From NCBI RefSeq assembly GCF_019898765.1, contig NZ_JAIOKB010000002.1, positions 186,001 to 250,000 on the forward strand: 64,000 nucleotides of DNA, written 5' to 3'. Shown piece after piece: positions 1 through 8,798 of this stretch. Below the pieces are notes generated by a model, which was not told where the DNA came from, searched no databases, and was given only the letters and a program-made list of their open reading frames with translations. The translations under genes and the position numbers were made by a program. The stretch comes from Sphingomonas yunnanensis (GTDB taxonomy: Bacteria > Pseudomonadota > Alphaproteobacteria > Sphingomonadales > Sphingomonadaceae). Numbering within the stretch: the first letter of the stretch is position 1; each line of letters begins with the position of its first letter.

Positions 1-14
1 TCCGGAGCGACCGC

Positions 15-197
15 GTGAGCGCGCTCTGGCGGCGGCTGGCGCAGACGGCGCGGCTGATGGTCGGCCAGCCCGACTATGATGCCTATCGCCGCCATCTCGC
101 CGAGCATCATCCCGAGCGCGAGGCGATGACTCGCGCGCAATTCTTCCGCGAGCGCGAGGCGGCGCGCTACCGCGGCGGCAGCGGGCGCTGCTGCTGA
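15..197 (+). CDS. YbdD/YjiX-like short protein
   Basis: This 60-residue protein starts at a GTG and ends in Cys-Cys. It has the YbdD/YjiX layout: an N-terminal segment ending in MVGQPDYDAY, a central HHPER element, and a MTRAQFFREREAARY segment before the Cys-rich tail. In many proteobacteria this small protein follows cstA, a peptide/pyruvate uptake transporter gene. The upstream gene lies outside the window, so that partnership is inference. The family's molecular role is not well established. Confidence 0.8.
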   Translation: MSALWRRLAQTARLMVGQPDYDAYRRHLAEHHPEREAMTRAQFFREREAARYRGGSGRCC

Positions 198-345
198 GCT
201 GCGGCTCACCTGCCCTTCCCCCACCTGAACTTCACGTGAAATGGTGATTAATACCGCGTTGATCTGACCTATGGCACGGCTTAACTTGATGGCCGGCAAT
301 AGACGCGCCCCGAGGGGCCGTTCCGGTGCGGTGACAGGTGCTCGA

Positions 346-651
346 ATGAGTGTTCCGGACTGGCAGATCAGCGGCACGATGGCCGCGGCACAGCGCGACG
401 CCATATTGGCGGCGCTGCTCGCCGCCGACAACAACCTGACCCATGCGGCGCAGCGGCTGCGCATCGGGCGGACGACGCTGTACCGCCTGATCAAGTCGTA
501 CGACATCATCATGACCGAGCGGCCGCCGCGCCGTCGCGTCGCCGCGACGGGGGCGCCGCGCGCGGTGAACGAGCATGATGGCGCGGCCCCGCGCGTCATC
601 CTGGTGGACGGGGCCTGGTATCTCGTCCCTGGCGCGGCGCGGGCGTCGTGA
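346..651 (+). CDS. Small Fis-type helix-turn-helix protein
   Basis: The protein is about 101 residues from the ATG at 346; an in-frame ATG at 271 would add 25 residues of poor, Arg-rich character, so I prefer the later start. Residues about 15-50 form a Fis/NtrC-C-terminal type HTH: RDAILAALLAADNN followed by THAAQRLRIGRTTLYRLI, as in HTH_8 domains. There is no receiver or AAA+ domain, so it is a stand-alone DNA-binding module. The C-terminal half is Arg/Ala-rich and of unknown role. No target can be assigned from context. Confidence 0.65.
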   Translation: MSVPDWQISGTMAAAQRDAILAALLAADNNLTHAAQRLRIGRTTLYRLIKSYDIIMTERPPRRRVAATGAPRAVNEHDGAAPRVILVDGAWYLVPGAARAS

Positions 652-860
652 AGGGGGCGAAGGGTCCTTCTTCCTGGACGATTGGCGCGGGGTTCCTCTC
701 TGGGCTCCTGCGCAGGCAGGAGCCCAGAGCCTCGTGCACCATCACCTCTTGTTCTGCTCGGCTCTGGGTTCCGGCTTTCGCCGGAACACGATCACCTAAC
801 ATGCCATCGGCCGCTGGCTGAGACCGCGAGGCCCGCTACACGGACCTCAGCGCATCCCCG
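652..860. repeat. Intergenic region with short palindromic repeats
   Basis: No gene is visible here. Positions about 703-735 hold an inverted repeat (GGGCTCCTGCGCAGGCAGGAGCCC) and about 765-790 hold a second hairpin (TTCCGGCTTTCGCCGGAA). Both resemble the palindromic units scattered through the other intergenic gaps. The region separates the HTH gene from the convergent oxidoreductase gene and could also act as a terminator. Confidence 0.5.
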
Positions 861-2258
861 TCAGATCGTCCACCCGCTCCGATAGTCGCGCGTCAGCAGC
901 GTGTTCGCCTCGGCCGCGTCGGTGATCCGCGCGGCGGTGCCGTCGTAGCTGATCGGCCGCCCCGCGCGCAGCGCGACCATGCCGAGCAGCATCGTCTCGT
1001 TCAGCGTGGTGGCATAAGCGAACGGGCACGAGGCCTGCGTCTCGCCGCGGATCGCGGCGAGCCAGTTGCGCTCATGCCCCTGCAGCCCGCCCTCGATGCG
1101 CGGCAGCGTGCGCGGCACCGCCGCGGCGCGCTCGGCCGCGCCGGCGCCGAACACCACCGGCTTCTCGCCGTAGGTCTCGTGCATCAGCATGCCCTGGTCG
1201 CCGACGTAGAGCACGCCGCCCTCGGGCGACATCACCGCCTCGGCGGGCAGGTCGCGCGGGCTCGGCGGCATCAGCCCGCCGTCGTACCAGGTGAGCTTGA
1301 CCGGCCCGCCCTTGGCGTTGCCGAACTCGAAGAAGGTCAGCCCCGCCAGCGGCCAGCTGCCCGGCTGCGCGGGCTGGTCGCGCGACGCCCAGCGCGAGTG
1401 GCGCGTCTCGACCCGCGTCGGCAGGCCGGGCTCGAGCGCCCAGACCGGGAAGTCGAGCAGGTGCGCGCCCATGTCGCCCAGCGCGCCGGTGCCGAACGGG
1501 GTCCAGCCGCGCCAGTTGAAGTGCGCGTAATCGGGATGGTAGCCCCAGTCGACCGAGGCCGGTCCGAGCCACAGGTCCCAGTCGAGGCTGGCGGGCTTGG
1601 CCACCGGCTCGGGGCGCGCGATGCCCTGCGGCCAGATCGGGCGGTTGGTCCAGGCATGGACCTCGCGGACGGTACCGATCGCGCCGCCGCGCAGGAGCTC
1701 GACCACGCGGCGGCCGTCGTCGCCCGAGTGGCCCTGGTTGCCCATCTGCGTGACGAGCTTGGGGTTCTTGCGCGCCAGCTCGGCCAGCATGCGGCTCTCC
1801 GCGACCGTATAGGTCAGCGGCTTCTGAACGTAGACGTGGAGCCCGCGCTCCATCGCCATCTTGGCCGCGACCGCGTGATGGTGGTCGGGGGTGGCGATCA
1901 GGACCGCCTCGATGTCCTTCCGCTTGTCGAACAGCTTGCGGTAATCGCTGAAATGCTCGGCCTTGTCATAGGCGGCGCGCAGCGCGACGCGGTCGGGGTT
2001 GGTGTTGCCGTCGCGGCCCAGCAGCGACTTGGCGACATGGTCGAAATCGACGTCGCAGGCGGCGACGATATTCTCGCCGGTCAGCCGCGAGGCGTTGGCG
2101 GCGCCCATGCCGCCCGCGCCAATCACCGCGATGTTGATCTTGTCGCCCGCCTTGCGCCGCCGCGCCGCCCGCGCCGCGCTTGGCAGCGCCCCCGCCATCG
2201 CCGTTGCCGCCGCGCCTGCCAGCCACGTGCGGCGGCTGATCCCCTCGCTGATCGTCAT
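861..2258 (-). CDS. Tat-exported Gfo/Idh/MocA family oxidoreductase
   Basis: The 465-residue protein begins with a twin-arginine signal (SRRTWLAG near residue 9, hydrophobic core, cleavage near SAARAA). A Rossmann nucleotide-binding fold follows (INIAVIGAGGMG). The family's EKP motif appears here as QKP in HVYVQKPLTY, retaining the lysine. The C-terminal half has the alpha/beta substrate-binding fold. Known members oxidise or reduce sugars with tightly held NAD(P). The Tat signal places this one in the periplasm. It lies downstream of a TBDR on the same strand, 337 bp away, with a palindromic repeat in the gap, so it may be a separate unit. The substrate is unknown. Confidence 0.85.
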   Translation of the reverse strand: MTISEGISRRTWLAGAAATAMAGALPSAARAARRRKAGDKINIAVIGAGGMGAANASRLTGENIVAACDVDFDHVAKSLLGRDGNTNPDRVALRAAYDKAEHFSDYRKLFDKRKDIEAVLIATPDHHHAVAAKMAMERGLHVYVQKPLTYTVAESRMLAELARKNPKLVTQMGNQGHSGDDGRRVVELLRGGAIGTVREVHAWTNRPIWPQGIARPEPVAKPASLDWDLWLGPASVDWGYHPDYAHFNWRGWTPFGTGALGDMGAHLLDFPVWALEPGLPTRVETRHSRWASRDQPAQPGSWPLAGLTFFEFGNAKGGPVKLTWYDGGLMPPSPRDLPAEAVMSPEGGVLYVGDQGMLMHETYGEKPVVFGAGAAERAAAVPRTLPRIEGGLQGHERNWLAAIRGETQASCPFAYATTLNETMLLGMVALRAGRPISYDGTAARITDAAEANTLLTRDYRSGWTI

Positions 2259-2595
2259 CGTCTCTCCTTCGCGTGCGTCGTTGCAGAGGCTTGCGCGCTC
2301 ACCGCCCCCGTGTCGCGCGCCCTGCTAAGCTCCGGGGAGTCGCGCCATTCGAAAGCAATTATCTTATTGTATGCGTCACGTCAGGGAGCGGAGCAAGCCG
2401 ATACGTTAGCGTCGCTGCCGTAAGCTGGGGGCGACGGATCAGTCCTCGCGGCAGACGGCTGCATCACCTCCCACCGTCATCCCGGACTTGTTCCGGGATC
2501 CACTCATCCGCAAGCACAGCGACGTCGGGATGAGCGGCACAGTGGATCCCGGAACAAGTCCGGCATGACGGAAGGAAGAAGGGTACCCGCCCCCC
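2259..2595. other. Intergenic region, promoter side of the oxidoreductase gene
   Basis: No gene is visible. The stretch next to 2259 should hold the ribosome binding site and promoter of the leftward oxidoreductase gene; a GAAGGAGAGACG purine-rich leader precedes its ATG. The right part holds the 94-bp palindromic repeat listed separately. Confidence 0.4.
2476..2569. repeat. 94-bp palindromic repeat, copy 1
   Basis: Terminal arms of about 28 bp are inverted copies of each other, starting GTCATCCCGGACTTGTTCCG and ending in the complementary arm. A variable centre of about 38 bp lies between them. The same architecture recurs at 8658, 12404, 15309, 18932, 31477, 43971 and 60543. Confidence 0.9.
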
Positions 2596-5058
2596 TCAGA
2601 AGCTCAGCGCCGCGCTGAAGCGCAGCGAGCGGCCGAGGATCGGGCGCGCCAGCACCGGCCCGGTGCCCTGCGAGCCGATGATGCGCGGGTTGCCCTCGGT
2701 CAGCCCGATCTCATTGGTGAGGTTGTTGCCCGTCACCTGGAGCCGGATCCGCTCCGCCACCTCCACCGACACGCCCGCGTCGAGCTGGTAGAAGCGCGGC
2801 AGCAGCTGCTGGTTCTCGGGGTCGGAGAAGCGGTCGCCGGTATATTGCAGCGTCGCGAACAGCGACGGGCGCAGGCTTCCCACCGGCAGCTCGTAGGACG
2901 GCGTCACGCGCCACATCCAGCGGGGCTGGCGCTGGACGCGGTTCCCGGTATTGTCGATCGCGCCGCCGCCGGTGAAGAAGTCCTGGTAGGTGCCGTCGAG
3001 GAAGGTCCCCGCCGCCGCCAGGCTGAAGCCCGCGAACGGCCGCAGCGCGCCCTCCAGCTCGACGCCGGTCGCCTTGGCGCCGCCGACCTGGCTCAGCGCG
3101 ACATTGTTGATCAGCTGCGTCGTCGCCAGCCCGTCGAACTTGTTGTGGAACACGGTGGCGTAGAGGTTGAGCCACGGCATCGAGACCTTGAGCCCGCCCT
3201 CATAGGTGTCGACCTTGGCGACGATCGTCAGCCCCTCGCGCAGGTTGTCGAACTGCGGGAAGCTGTGGCCGCGGCTGTAGCGCGCGAACACGCCGACCTG
3301 CGAGGTGAAGTCGAAGTTGGCGCCCGCGGTCCACGACCAGCGCCCCTCGCGGAACGGGTCGAGCGCGCGGCGCTCACCGAACACGTTGACGGCATTGTCG
3401 TAGAGCGTGTTCGGATTGCCATCGAGGTTGACCTGGGTCGCCGCCGGGGTGCGCAGGTTACCGTCGACGATGTGCTTCTGATAGCGCAGGCCGCCGTCGA
3501 CGCGCAGCTGTGAGGTGATCTGCAGCTCGTCGACCGCGTAGAAGGCGAGGTCCGATCCCTTGTAATAAGCGTCGACGAGGAAGCCGTCGCCGCTGGTGAA
3601 GCCGTTCTGCGTCGCGGTGCGCCCGCCGTTGAGCGTCAGGTTGAGCAGCCGCGCGCGCGGCTCGGCGGTGAGCAGCACCTGGTTGCCCAGCGCCCATTGG
3701 TCGCGCGTGGTGTAATCGGCGTAGTAGAAGCCGCCGGTCAGCTTGTTGCCGCCGACCTTCCACTCCAGCGCGGTGTCGGCGACGAAGGAGGTGATCTTCT
3801 TCTGCACGCTCCAGATGCCCGCGCGCATCACCTGCGTGTCCGCGCCCGAGGCGACCGCGCCCCCGCCGTTGACGTAGCTGAGCGCGGCGACCGTCGAGCC
3901 GGCGCCGCCGAGCGCGGTCGCGATGGCCGAGGCGGCGGTGGGCGGTCCGTCGGGGACGAGCCCGACCGTGTCGGCGCGACCGCCGAGATAGCTCATCCGC
4001 TCGCGCACGCGCAGGCCGTCCGCCACCTCATAGTCGAAGGTGATGCCGGTGTTGATCACGTCGGCGCCGCGGCCGTTCTCGAGGTTGACGGTGTTGCCCT
4101 GGACGTTGCGCGTCAGCCGCGTCTCGGGCCCGAGCAGGGTGCCGGTGCCCGCGTCGAAGCCCGGATAGGCGCTGATCTTGCGCCCGTCCTGGATCACCGG
4201 GATCGGCAGCAGCCACTGACCGCGATCGTTGAGGTAGCGCGCGTAGACCTCGACCGAGCCGCGCCCCTCGAAATCATGGTGGACGTTGGCGGTGACCTGG
4301 CCGCCCTTCTCGGCGCGGAAGCCGGGGTCGCGGATGCCGTTGCCCTGCGCGTAGAAGCCGCCGATCATGAAGCCGGTATTCTCGCCGAGCGGGCCCGACA
4401 CCCAGGCGTCGCCGCGCGCCTCATCATAGTCGGTATAGGAGAATTTCGCGAGGCCGTGGAGCGCGCTGCCGCCCGTACGCGGCACGACGTTGACGGTCAG
4501 GCCGGGCTGGCCGTTGGAGAAGAGCGAGCCGGTGCCGCCGCGCACCGCCTCGACCCGCTGCACCGTCTCGTCGAGCCGGATCAGCTGCGAGTTCTCGAGG
4601 AACGACAGCGTCGAGGGCGGGAAGATCGGCACGCCGCCGAGCTGGAAGGTGACGAACTGCGCGTCGCCGCCGGAGGGATAGCCGCGCACGAAGATGTTGG
4701 CGCCGTTCTGCCCACCCGAGCTCTCCGCCATCACGCCGGGGACGGTGCGGAGCAGATCGGCGGTGCTGTTCGGCGCGGCGCGCTCGATCGCGTCGTCGCT
4801 GAGCGTGGTGACCGCGAAGGCGGCGTCCTGACGCCGCGTGCCGCCGCCCGCGGTGCCGACGACGATGATGTCGTCGCCGGTCGGCGCGGTCGTGTCGACG
4901 ATGCCGGTGTCGGGCTGCGAGCGCTGCGCGGTGTCCTGGGCAGTGGTCTGGCTGGTGTCGGGCGCGATGTCGGACTGGGCGAGCGCGGGCGCGGCGAGCA
5001 GCGTCAGCGCGACGGTGGCGGCGCCGCTGAGCAGCCGCGTGGCGTGGGTGGACCGCAT
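2596..5058 (-). CDS. TonB-dependent receptor
   Basis: The 820-residue outer-membrane receptor starts at the ATG at 5058, preceded by a purine-rich GGGAGAAGAAG ribosome site; the frame is open further upstream but without receptor-like sequence. A signal peptide ends near ALAQ. A plug domain follows (SDDAIERAAPNSTADLLRTV, PGVMAE, then the NIFVRGYPSGG segment) and then a long beta-barrel ending in LRFSAALSF with a C-terminal aromatic residue. The plug resembles siderophore-type receptors. Its position next to a lactonase and sugar-type oxidoreductases suggests a carbohydrate or sugar-acid ligand instead; that is inference. Confidence 0.9.
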   Translation of the reverse strand: MRSTHATRLLSGAATVALTLLAAPALAQSDIAPDTSQTTAQDTAQRSQPDTGIVDTTAPTGDDIIVVGTAGGGTRRQDAAFAVTTLSDDAIERAAPNSTADLLRTVPGVMAESSGGQNGANIFVRGYPSGGDAQFVTFQLGGVPIFPPSTLSFLENSQLIRLDETVQRVEAVRGGTGSLFSNGQPGLTVNVVPRTGGSALHGLAKFSYTDYDEARGDAWVSGPLGENTGFMIGGFYAQGNGIRDPGFRAEKGGQVTANVHHDFEGRGSVEVYARYLNDRGQWLLPIPVIQDGRKISAYPGFDAGTGTLLGPETRLTRNVQGNTVNLENGRGADVINTGITFDYEVADGLRVRERMSYLGGRADTVGLVPDGPPTAASAIATALGGAGSTVAALSYVNGGGAVASGADTQVMRAGIWSVQKKITSFVADTALEWKVGGNKLTGGFYYADYTTRDQWALGNQVLLTAEPRARLLNLTLNGGRTATQNGFTSGDGFLVDAYYKGSDLAFYAVDELQITSQLRVDGGLRYQKHIVDGNLRTPAATQVNLDGNPNTLYDNAVNVFGERRALDPFREGRWSWTAGANFDFTSQVGVFARYSRGHSFPQFDNLREGLTIVAKVDTYEGGLKVSMPWLNLYATVFHNKFDGLATTQLINNVALSQVGGAKATGVELEGALRPFAGFSLAAAGTFLDGTYQDFFTGGGAIDNTGNRVQRQPRWMWRVTPSYELPVGSLRPSLFATLQYTGDRFSDPENQQLLPRFYQLDAGVSVEVAERIRLQVTGNNLTNEIGLTEGNPRIIGSQGTGPVLARPILGRSLRFSAALSF

Positions 5059-5323
5059 GCTTCTTCTCCCTCTGGTGCGGCGCTCGGGTGGCGCCGTTAA
5101 CCGTAAATGTAAGGTGCGCACGGACTCGTGTCGACACGCGGCGGGCTGCGATGGATCGTTGATGTGGGATGGTTGCTTCTGCGCCACAGTGCGGAGGGCA
5201 AGCCCCTCGCCTTCAGGGGAGGGGTTGGGGTGGGGCGCTTCCGCGAGCGCCGCATGTGCGGCGAGGCCCCGCGCCGGCCCCCCTCCTCCGGAACCAGAGC
5301 GTGGGCAACCCGCGCGTGCCTTC
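5059..5323. other. Intergenic region with a CCCTCGCC/GGGGAGGG-type repeat
   Basis: No gene is visible. Positions about 5201-5240 contain a hairpin (CCCCTCGCCTTCAGGGGAGGGG) typical of the scattered GC-rich repeats in this genome. It separates the TBDR from the upstream lactonase gene on the same strand and may end or weaken read-through between them. Confidence 0.4.
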
Positions 5324-6343
5324 TTACCCCACCAGCGCCACGCGGCAGATCCGGTCCGAAGCGGTGAGGAACAGGCTGCGGCCACCCTCGCCCACGCAAG
5401 CGTTGGCGATCGGCCTGCCGTTGCCGATGATACCGAGCGGCTCGCCCGCCGGGCTGAGCACGTGCATGCCGCCCGGCCCGCTGACGAACAGATGCCCCGC
5501 CGCGGCCACGTCCATGCCGTCGGGCGCGCCCGCCCAGCCCTTCGCCTTGTCCGCGCGCATGTCGCTGAACACGCGCGAGCCGGTCGGCGAGCCGCGCGCG
5601 TCGAGCGTATAGGCCCACACCAGCGGCGCGGCGTCGTCCGAGCAGGACAGGTACAGCGTCCGCTCATCGGGCGAGAGGCCGACGCCATTGGGAAAGCGCC
5701 GCGCACCGTCGAGCAGCGTGACCGTGCCGTCGGGATCGAGCCGGTAGAGCCCCATCACATCGAGCTCGCGCAGCCGCGAGTCGGGGCCGGCCGCGAAGCC
5801 GTAGGTCGGGTCGGTGAAATAGATCGCGCCCGAGCGCGCCACCACCACGTCGTTGGGGCTGTTGAAGCGCTTGCCGCGATAGCGGTCGGCCAGCACGGTC
5901 CGCTTCCTGGTGGCGAGATCGACGCGGACGATCGCGCGCGTGCCGCTGTCGGCGACGATCAGCCGGCCGCGGTGATCGAGCGCGAGCCCGTTGGCGCCGG
6001 CCTCGCGGATCGCGGGCGGGATCGGCGTCTGCAGGCCCGAGGGATCGAGGAACGGCCGCGCGCCGTCGCGGCGCGACCAGCGATGGACGACGTTGGCGGG
6101 CACGTCGGAGAAGAGCAGATACTCGCCCTTGGCGACCCACACCGGCCCCTCGGCCCAGCGATAGCCGGTGGCGAGCGTCTCGATCGTCGCGCCGCGCGGG
6201 ATGATCCAGTCGAGCCGCGGGTCGAGCCGCAGCACCCCCATCGGCGGCGGCTCGGCCGCGCGCGCGGCGCCGGCGAGCAGCGCCCCCGCGCCCAGCCCGG
6301 CGCCCAGTCCCGCCAGCGCCGCGCGCCGGGTGAGCGCCGTCAT
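5324..6343 (-). CDS. Tat-exported SMP-30/gluconolactonase-like protein
   Basis: The 339-residue protein starts at the ATG at 6343, which overlaps the stop of the upstream oxidoreductase gene by 4 bp (ATGA). The N-terminus has a twin-arginine signal (LTRRAALAGLG, cleavage near AARA). The mature part is a six-bladed SMP-30/LRE beta-propeller. Family metal ligands can be placed at Glu in YRWAEGPVW, Asn in FNSPNDVVV and Asp in VGLSPDERTLYLS. Such enzymes hydrolyse sugar lactones such as gluconolactone. The tight coupling to a GFOR-like gene suggests it opens the lactone that enzyme forms in the periplasm. Confidence 0.87.
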   Translation of the reverse strand: MTALTRRAALAGLGAGLGAGALLAGAARAAEPPPMGVLRLDPRLDWIIPRGATIETLATGYRWAEGPVWVAKGEYLLFSDVPANVVHRWSRRDGARPFLDPSGLQTPIPPAIREAGANGLALDHRGRLIVADSGTRAIVRVDLATRKRTVLADRYRGKRFNSPNDVVVARSGAIYFTDPTYGFAAGPDSRLRELDVMGLYRLDPDGTVTLLDGARRFPNGVGLSPDERTLYLSCSDDAAPLVWAYTLDARGSPTGSRVFSDMRADKAKGWAGAPDGMDVAAAGHLFVSGPGGMHVLSPAGEPLGIIGNGRPIANACVGEGGRSLFLTASDRICRVALVG

Positions 6344-7434
6344 ACCAGCCGCACGCGCTGCCCTTCGCGCGCCGAGCGGTAGATCGCCTCGATCACGCGC
6401 AGGTCGGCCAGCCCCTCCTCGCCGCCGGTCAGCGGCTCCTTGTCGTCGAGGATGCACTCGGCGAGATGGTCGAGCTGTCCGGCGTGCTGCGCCTTGCCCG
6501 CGGGCGGGTCGCGCGGCTCGGTGCGGCCGTCGCGGTTGATGCGCATCTTCTGCCCCTCGTAGGAGGTGGCGGGCTCGAGCTCGATCCAGCCCTTGGTGCC
6601 GGTGACCCGATAGGCGTTGTGGTTCGAATTGTAGCTCGACACGCAGGTCGCCTCGATCCCCGAGGGGAAGCGCAGCAGGAAGGAGATCTTGTCCTCCACC
6701 GTGCGGAAGCGCGGGTCGGAGCGGTCGGTCGACTCGATCGCGCTGACCTCGATCGGGTTCTCGCCGGAGAGATAGCGCGCCGCGTTGAGGCTGTAGATGC
6801 CGATGTCCATCAGCGAGCCGCCGCCCGACAGCGGGCGGTCGAGCCGCCACTGGTTGGGCTGGATGGTGAAGCCGTGCTCCGAGGTGATGATCTGCGTCTT
6901 GCCGACGAAGCCGCTCTGCGCGAGCTGGATCGCCAGCACGTTGTGCGGCTGGAAGCGCGAGCGATAGCCGATCATCAGCTTGCGCTTGGCGGCGCGGCAG
7001 GCGTCGATCATCGTCTGGCATTCCGCCACCGAGACCGCCATCGGCTTCTCGCACATCACGTGCTTGCCCGCCTTGGCGGCGCGCACGACGTACTCGGCGT
7101 GCATCGCGTTGGGCAGGATGACGTAGACCACGTCGACGTCGGGATTGTCGCGGATCGTGTCGAAATTGGCGTAGCTGTAGCGGTGCGTCTTGGGAATGTT
7201 GTACTGCGCGCCGAACTTCTCGAGCTTGGCGGGCGTGCCGCTGACCAGTGCGACCAGGCGCGAGTGGTCGCACTCGGCGAACTTGGACATGATCAGCTCG
7301 GCGTAGCGGCCCAGCCCGACCACGGCATAGCCGATCTTGCGGTCGCGCGGGGGCGCGGCGCAGGCGCCGCTCGCGGCGACGGCGAGCCCCATCCCGAGCC
7401 CGGCGATGATGGTGCGACGGTCGGCCTCGCGCAT
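6340..7434 (-). CDS. Tat-exported Gfo/Idh/MocA oxidoreductase, glucose-fructose oxidoreductase-like
   Basis: The 364-residue protein has a twin-arginine signal (DRRTIIAGLGMG), a Rossmann fold (IGYAVVGLGRYAE), the EKP motif in VMCEKPMAVS, and the C-terminal GFOR-type domain (GGSLMDIGIYSLNAARYLSG). Zymomonas glucose-fructose oxidoreductase is a periplasmic Tat substrate that keeps bound NADP and yields gluconolactone plus sorbitol. This protein shares its layout, but the substrate is not proven. It is the first gene of a leftward unit followed directly by the lactonase gene. Confidence 0.85.
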   Translation of the reverse strand: MREADRRTIIAGLGMGLAVAASGACAAPPRDRKIGYAVVGLGRYAELIMSKFAECDHSRLVALVSGTPAKLEKFGAQYNIPKTHRYSYANFDTIRDNPDVDVVYVILPNAMHAEYVVRAAKAGKHVMCEKPMAVSVAECQTMIDACRAAKRKLMIGYRSRFQPHNVLAIQLAQSGFVGKTQIITSEHGFTIQPNQWRLDRPLSGGGSLMDIGIYSLNAARYLSGENPIEVSAIESTDRSDPRFRTVEDKISFLLRFPSGIEATCVSSYNSNHNAYRVTGTKGWIELEPATSYEGQKMRINRDGRTEPRDPPAGKAQHAGQLDHLAECILDDKEPLTGGEEGLADLRVIEAIYRSAREGQRVRLV

Positions 7435-7491
7435 GTCCCTCTCCCTGTCCCGTCGACGCTCTCGGCGTCGCGGATCAGAGGGGTAACAGCA

Positions 7492-7926
7492 TCATTCGGG
7501 GAGCGCTACCATCTCGGCCGCGGCCTCGCCGCGCGCGTCGTAGCGCGCCTGCGCGGCGGCGACCGCGCCCATCCGCGTCTCCGCCCAGTCGATCATCTCG
7601 CGCAGCGCGCCGAGCAGCTCGCGCCCGAGCGGCGTGACCCGGTAGACCACCTTGATCGGCACGCTCGCCTCGACCTCCCGCGTCACCAGTCCGTCGCGCT
7701 CGAGTGAGCGCAGCGTCTGGCTCAGCATCTTCTGCGACACGCCCGCGATGCGGCGCTTGAGCTCGCTGAAGCGCCGCGACGAGTCGCCGAGCAGCAGCAG
7801 GATCAGCACGCTCCATTTGTCGCCGACGCGGTCGAGCAGGCGCCGCGTCGGGCAGTCGGCGGCATAGACGTCACCGCGCGCGGTATCGCCGAAGTAACCA
7901 GGTGAGATGGAAGTGCCGTCTTGCAT
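7492..7926 (-). CDS. HxlR family transcriptional regulator
   Basis: The 144-residue winged-helix protein carries the HxlR signature: an N-terminal Cys (DCPTRRLLDRV), GDKWSVLILLLL, RRFSELKRRIAGVSQKMLSQ and the wing LERDGLVTREV. In many family members a Cys near this position senses oxidants or reactive aldehydes. It is divergent from the NAD(P)-binding reductase gene, with only 55 bp between start codons, the usual arrangement for a regulator of its neighbour. Confidence 0.9.
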   Translation of the reverse strand: MQDGTSISPGYFGDTARGDVYAADCPTRRLLDRVGDKWSVLILLLLGDSSRRFSELKRRIAGVSQKMLSQTLRSLERDGLVTREVEASVPIKVVYRVTPLGRELLGALREMIDWAETRMGAVAAAQARYDARGEAAAEMVALPE

Positions 7927-7981
7927 GACGCCTCGTCCTAGCCAAGTAGGTCACCGTTGGAAACCACCCTCGGAGGGCGAG

Positions 7982-8590
7982 ATGAAGGTAGCGGTGCTGG
8001 GTGCGAGCGGTCGCGCGGGCAAGGAGATCACGCGGGAGCTGGCGCGGCGCGGCCACGCGGTCACCGCGGTCGCGCGCCATCCGGAAACGATCCCCGCGGG
8101 CGACGGCGTCACCGAGGTGGCGGGTGACGCGCACGACGCCGACGCGCTGGCCGGGCTGATCCGCGGCCACGACGCGGTGATCAGCGCGCTCCACTTCGAC
8201 GTCACCGCCGAGACGCTGCTGGGCGCGCTGCGCGCCGCCGGCGTGCCGCGGCTGCTCGTCACCGGGGGCGCGGCGAGCCTGCGCACCGCCGACGGCGGCC
8301 GGCTGATCGACTCGCCCGACTTCCCGGCGGCGTGGCGCGACATGGCGATGGGCGGCGTCCGCTTCCTCGACGCGCTGCGCGGGGTGGAGGACGTCGACTG
8401 GACCTTCTTCTCGCCCGCCGCGCTGATCGAGGAGGGACCGCGCACCGGGCAGTTCCGGCTCGGCACCGACGAGCTGGTGGTCGACGCGGAGGGGCAGAGC
8501 CGGATCAGCTTCGCCGACTATGCGATCGCGATGGTCGACGAGCTTGAACAGCACCGCCACCCGCGCGCGCGCTTCACCGCGGCCTATTGA
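7982..8590 (+). CDS. NAD(P)-dependent reductase of the NmrA/atypical SDR type
   Basis: The 202-residue protein starts at the ATG at 7982, which follows a CGGAGGG ribosome site; the open frame begins earlier at 7907 but that part overlaps the HxlR gene. It has an N-terminal dinucleotide motif (VAVLGASGRAGKE), an LVTGGAASL strand and an extended-SDR C-terminal half. Proteins of this class are often induced by a divergent HxlR regulator under redox or electrophile stress. The substrate is unknown. Confidence 0.85.
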   Translation: MKVAVLGASGRAGKEITRELARRGHAVTAVARHPETIPAGDGVTEVAGDAHDADALAGLIRGHDAVISALHFDVTAETLLGALRAAGVPRLLVTGGAASLRTADGGRLIDSPDFPAAWRDMAMGGVRFLDALRGVEDVDWTFFSPAALIEEGPRTGQFRLGTDELVVDAEGQSRISFADYAIAMVDELEQHRHPRARFTAAY

Positions 8591-8657
8591 GGGGCGGGCG
8601 GCGGGGTCACGGCTGTGGTGCCGGTAGGCGGTAACACCGCCGCACCCGCCCCCTTCC

Positions 8658-8751
8658 GTCATCCCGGACTCGTTCCGGGATCCACCGTCCCGCACATCCT
8701 CGCGCCGATGTTCTCACGGAAGGGTGGATCCCGGAACAAGTCCGGGATGAC
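8658..8751. repeat. 94-bp palindromic repeat, copy 2
   Basis: It begins GTCATCCCGGACTCGTTCCG and ends with the inverted arm reading AACAAGTCCGGGATGAC. It is the same length as most other copies and sits between convergent genes. Confidence 0.9.
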
Positions 8752-8798
8752 GGCGGTGGCAAGGGAGCGGGGAGAAAGCTCACGGCATCGCAGCCCTC

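Noticed and set aside
2596-5706. A longer version of the first TBDR with 216 extra N-terminal residues
   Set aside because: The extension overlaps the lactonase gene in another frame and is Arg/Pro-rich. The ATG at 5058 with its ribosome site and signal peptide is the true start.
7927-7981. A specific HxlR operator between the divergent genes
   Set aside because: Only short, imperfect matches such as GGTCACC are visible; they are too weak to name a site.
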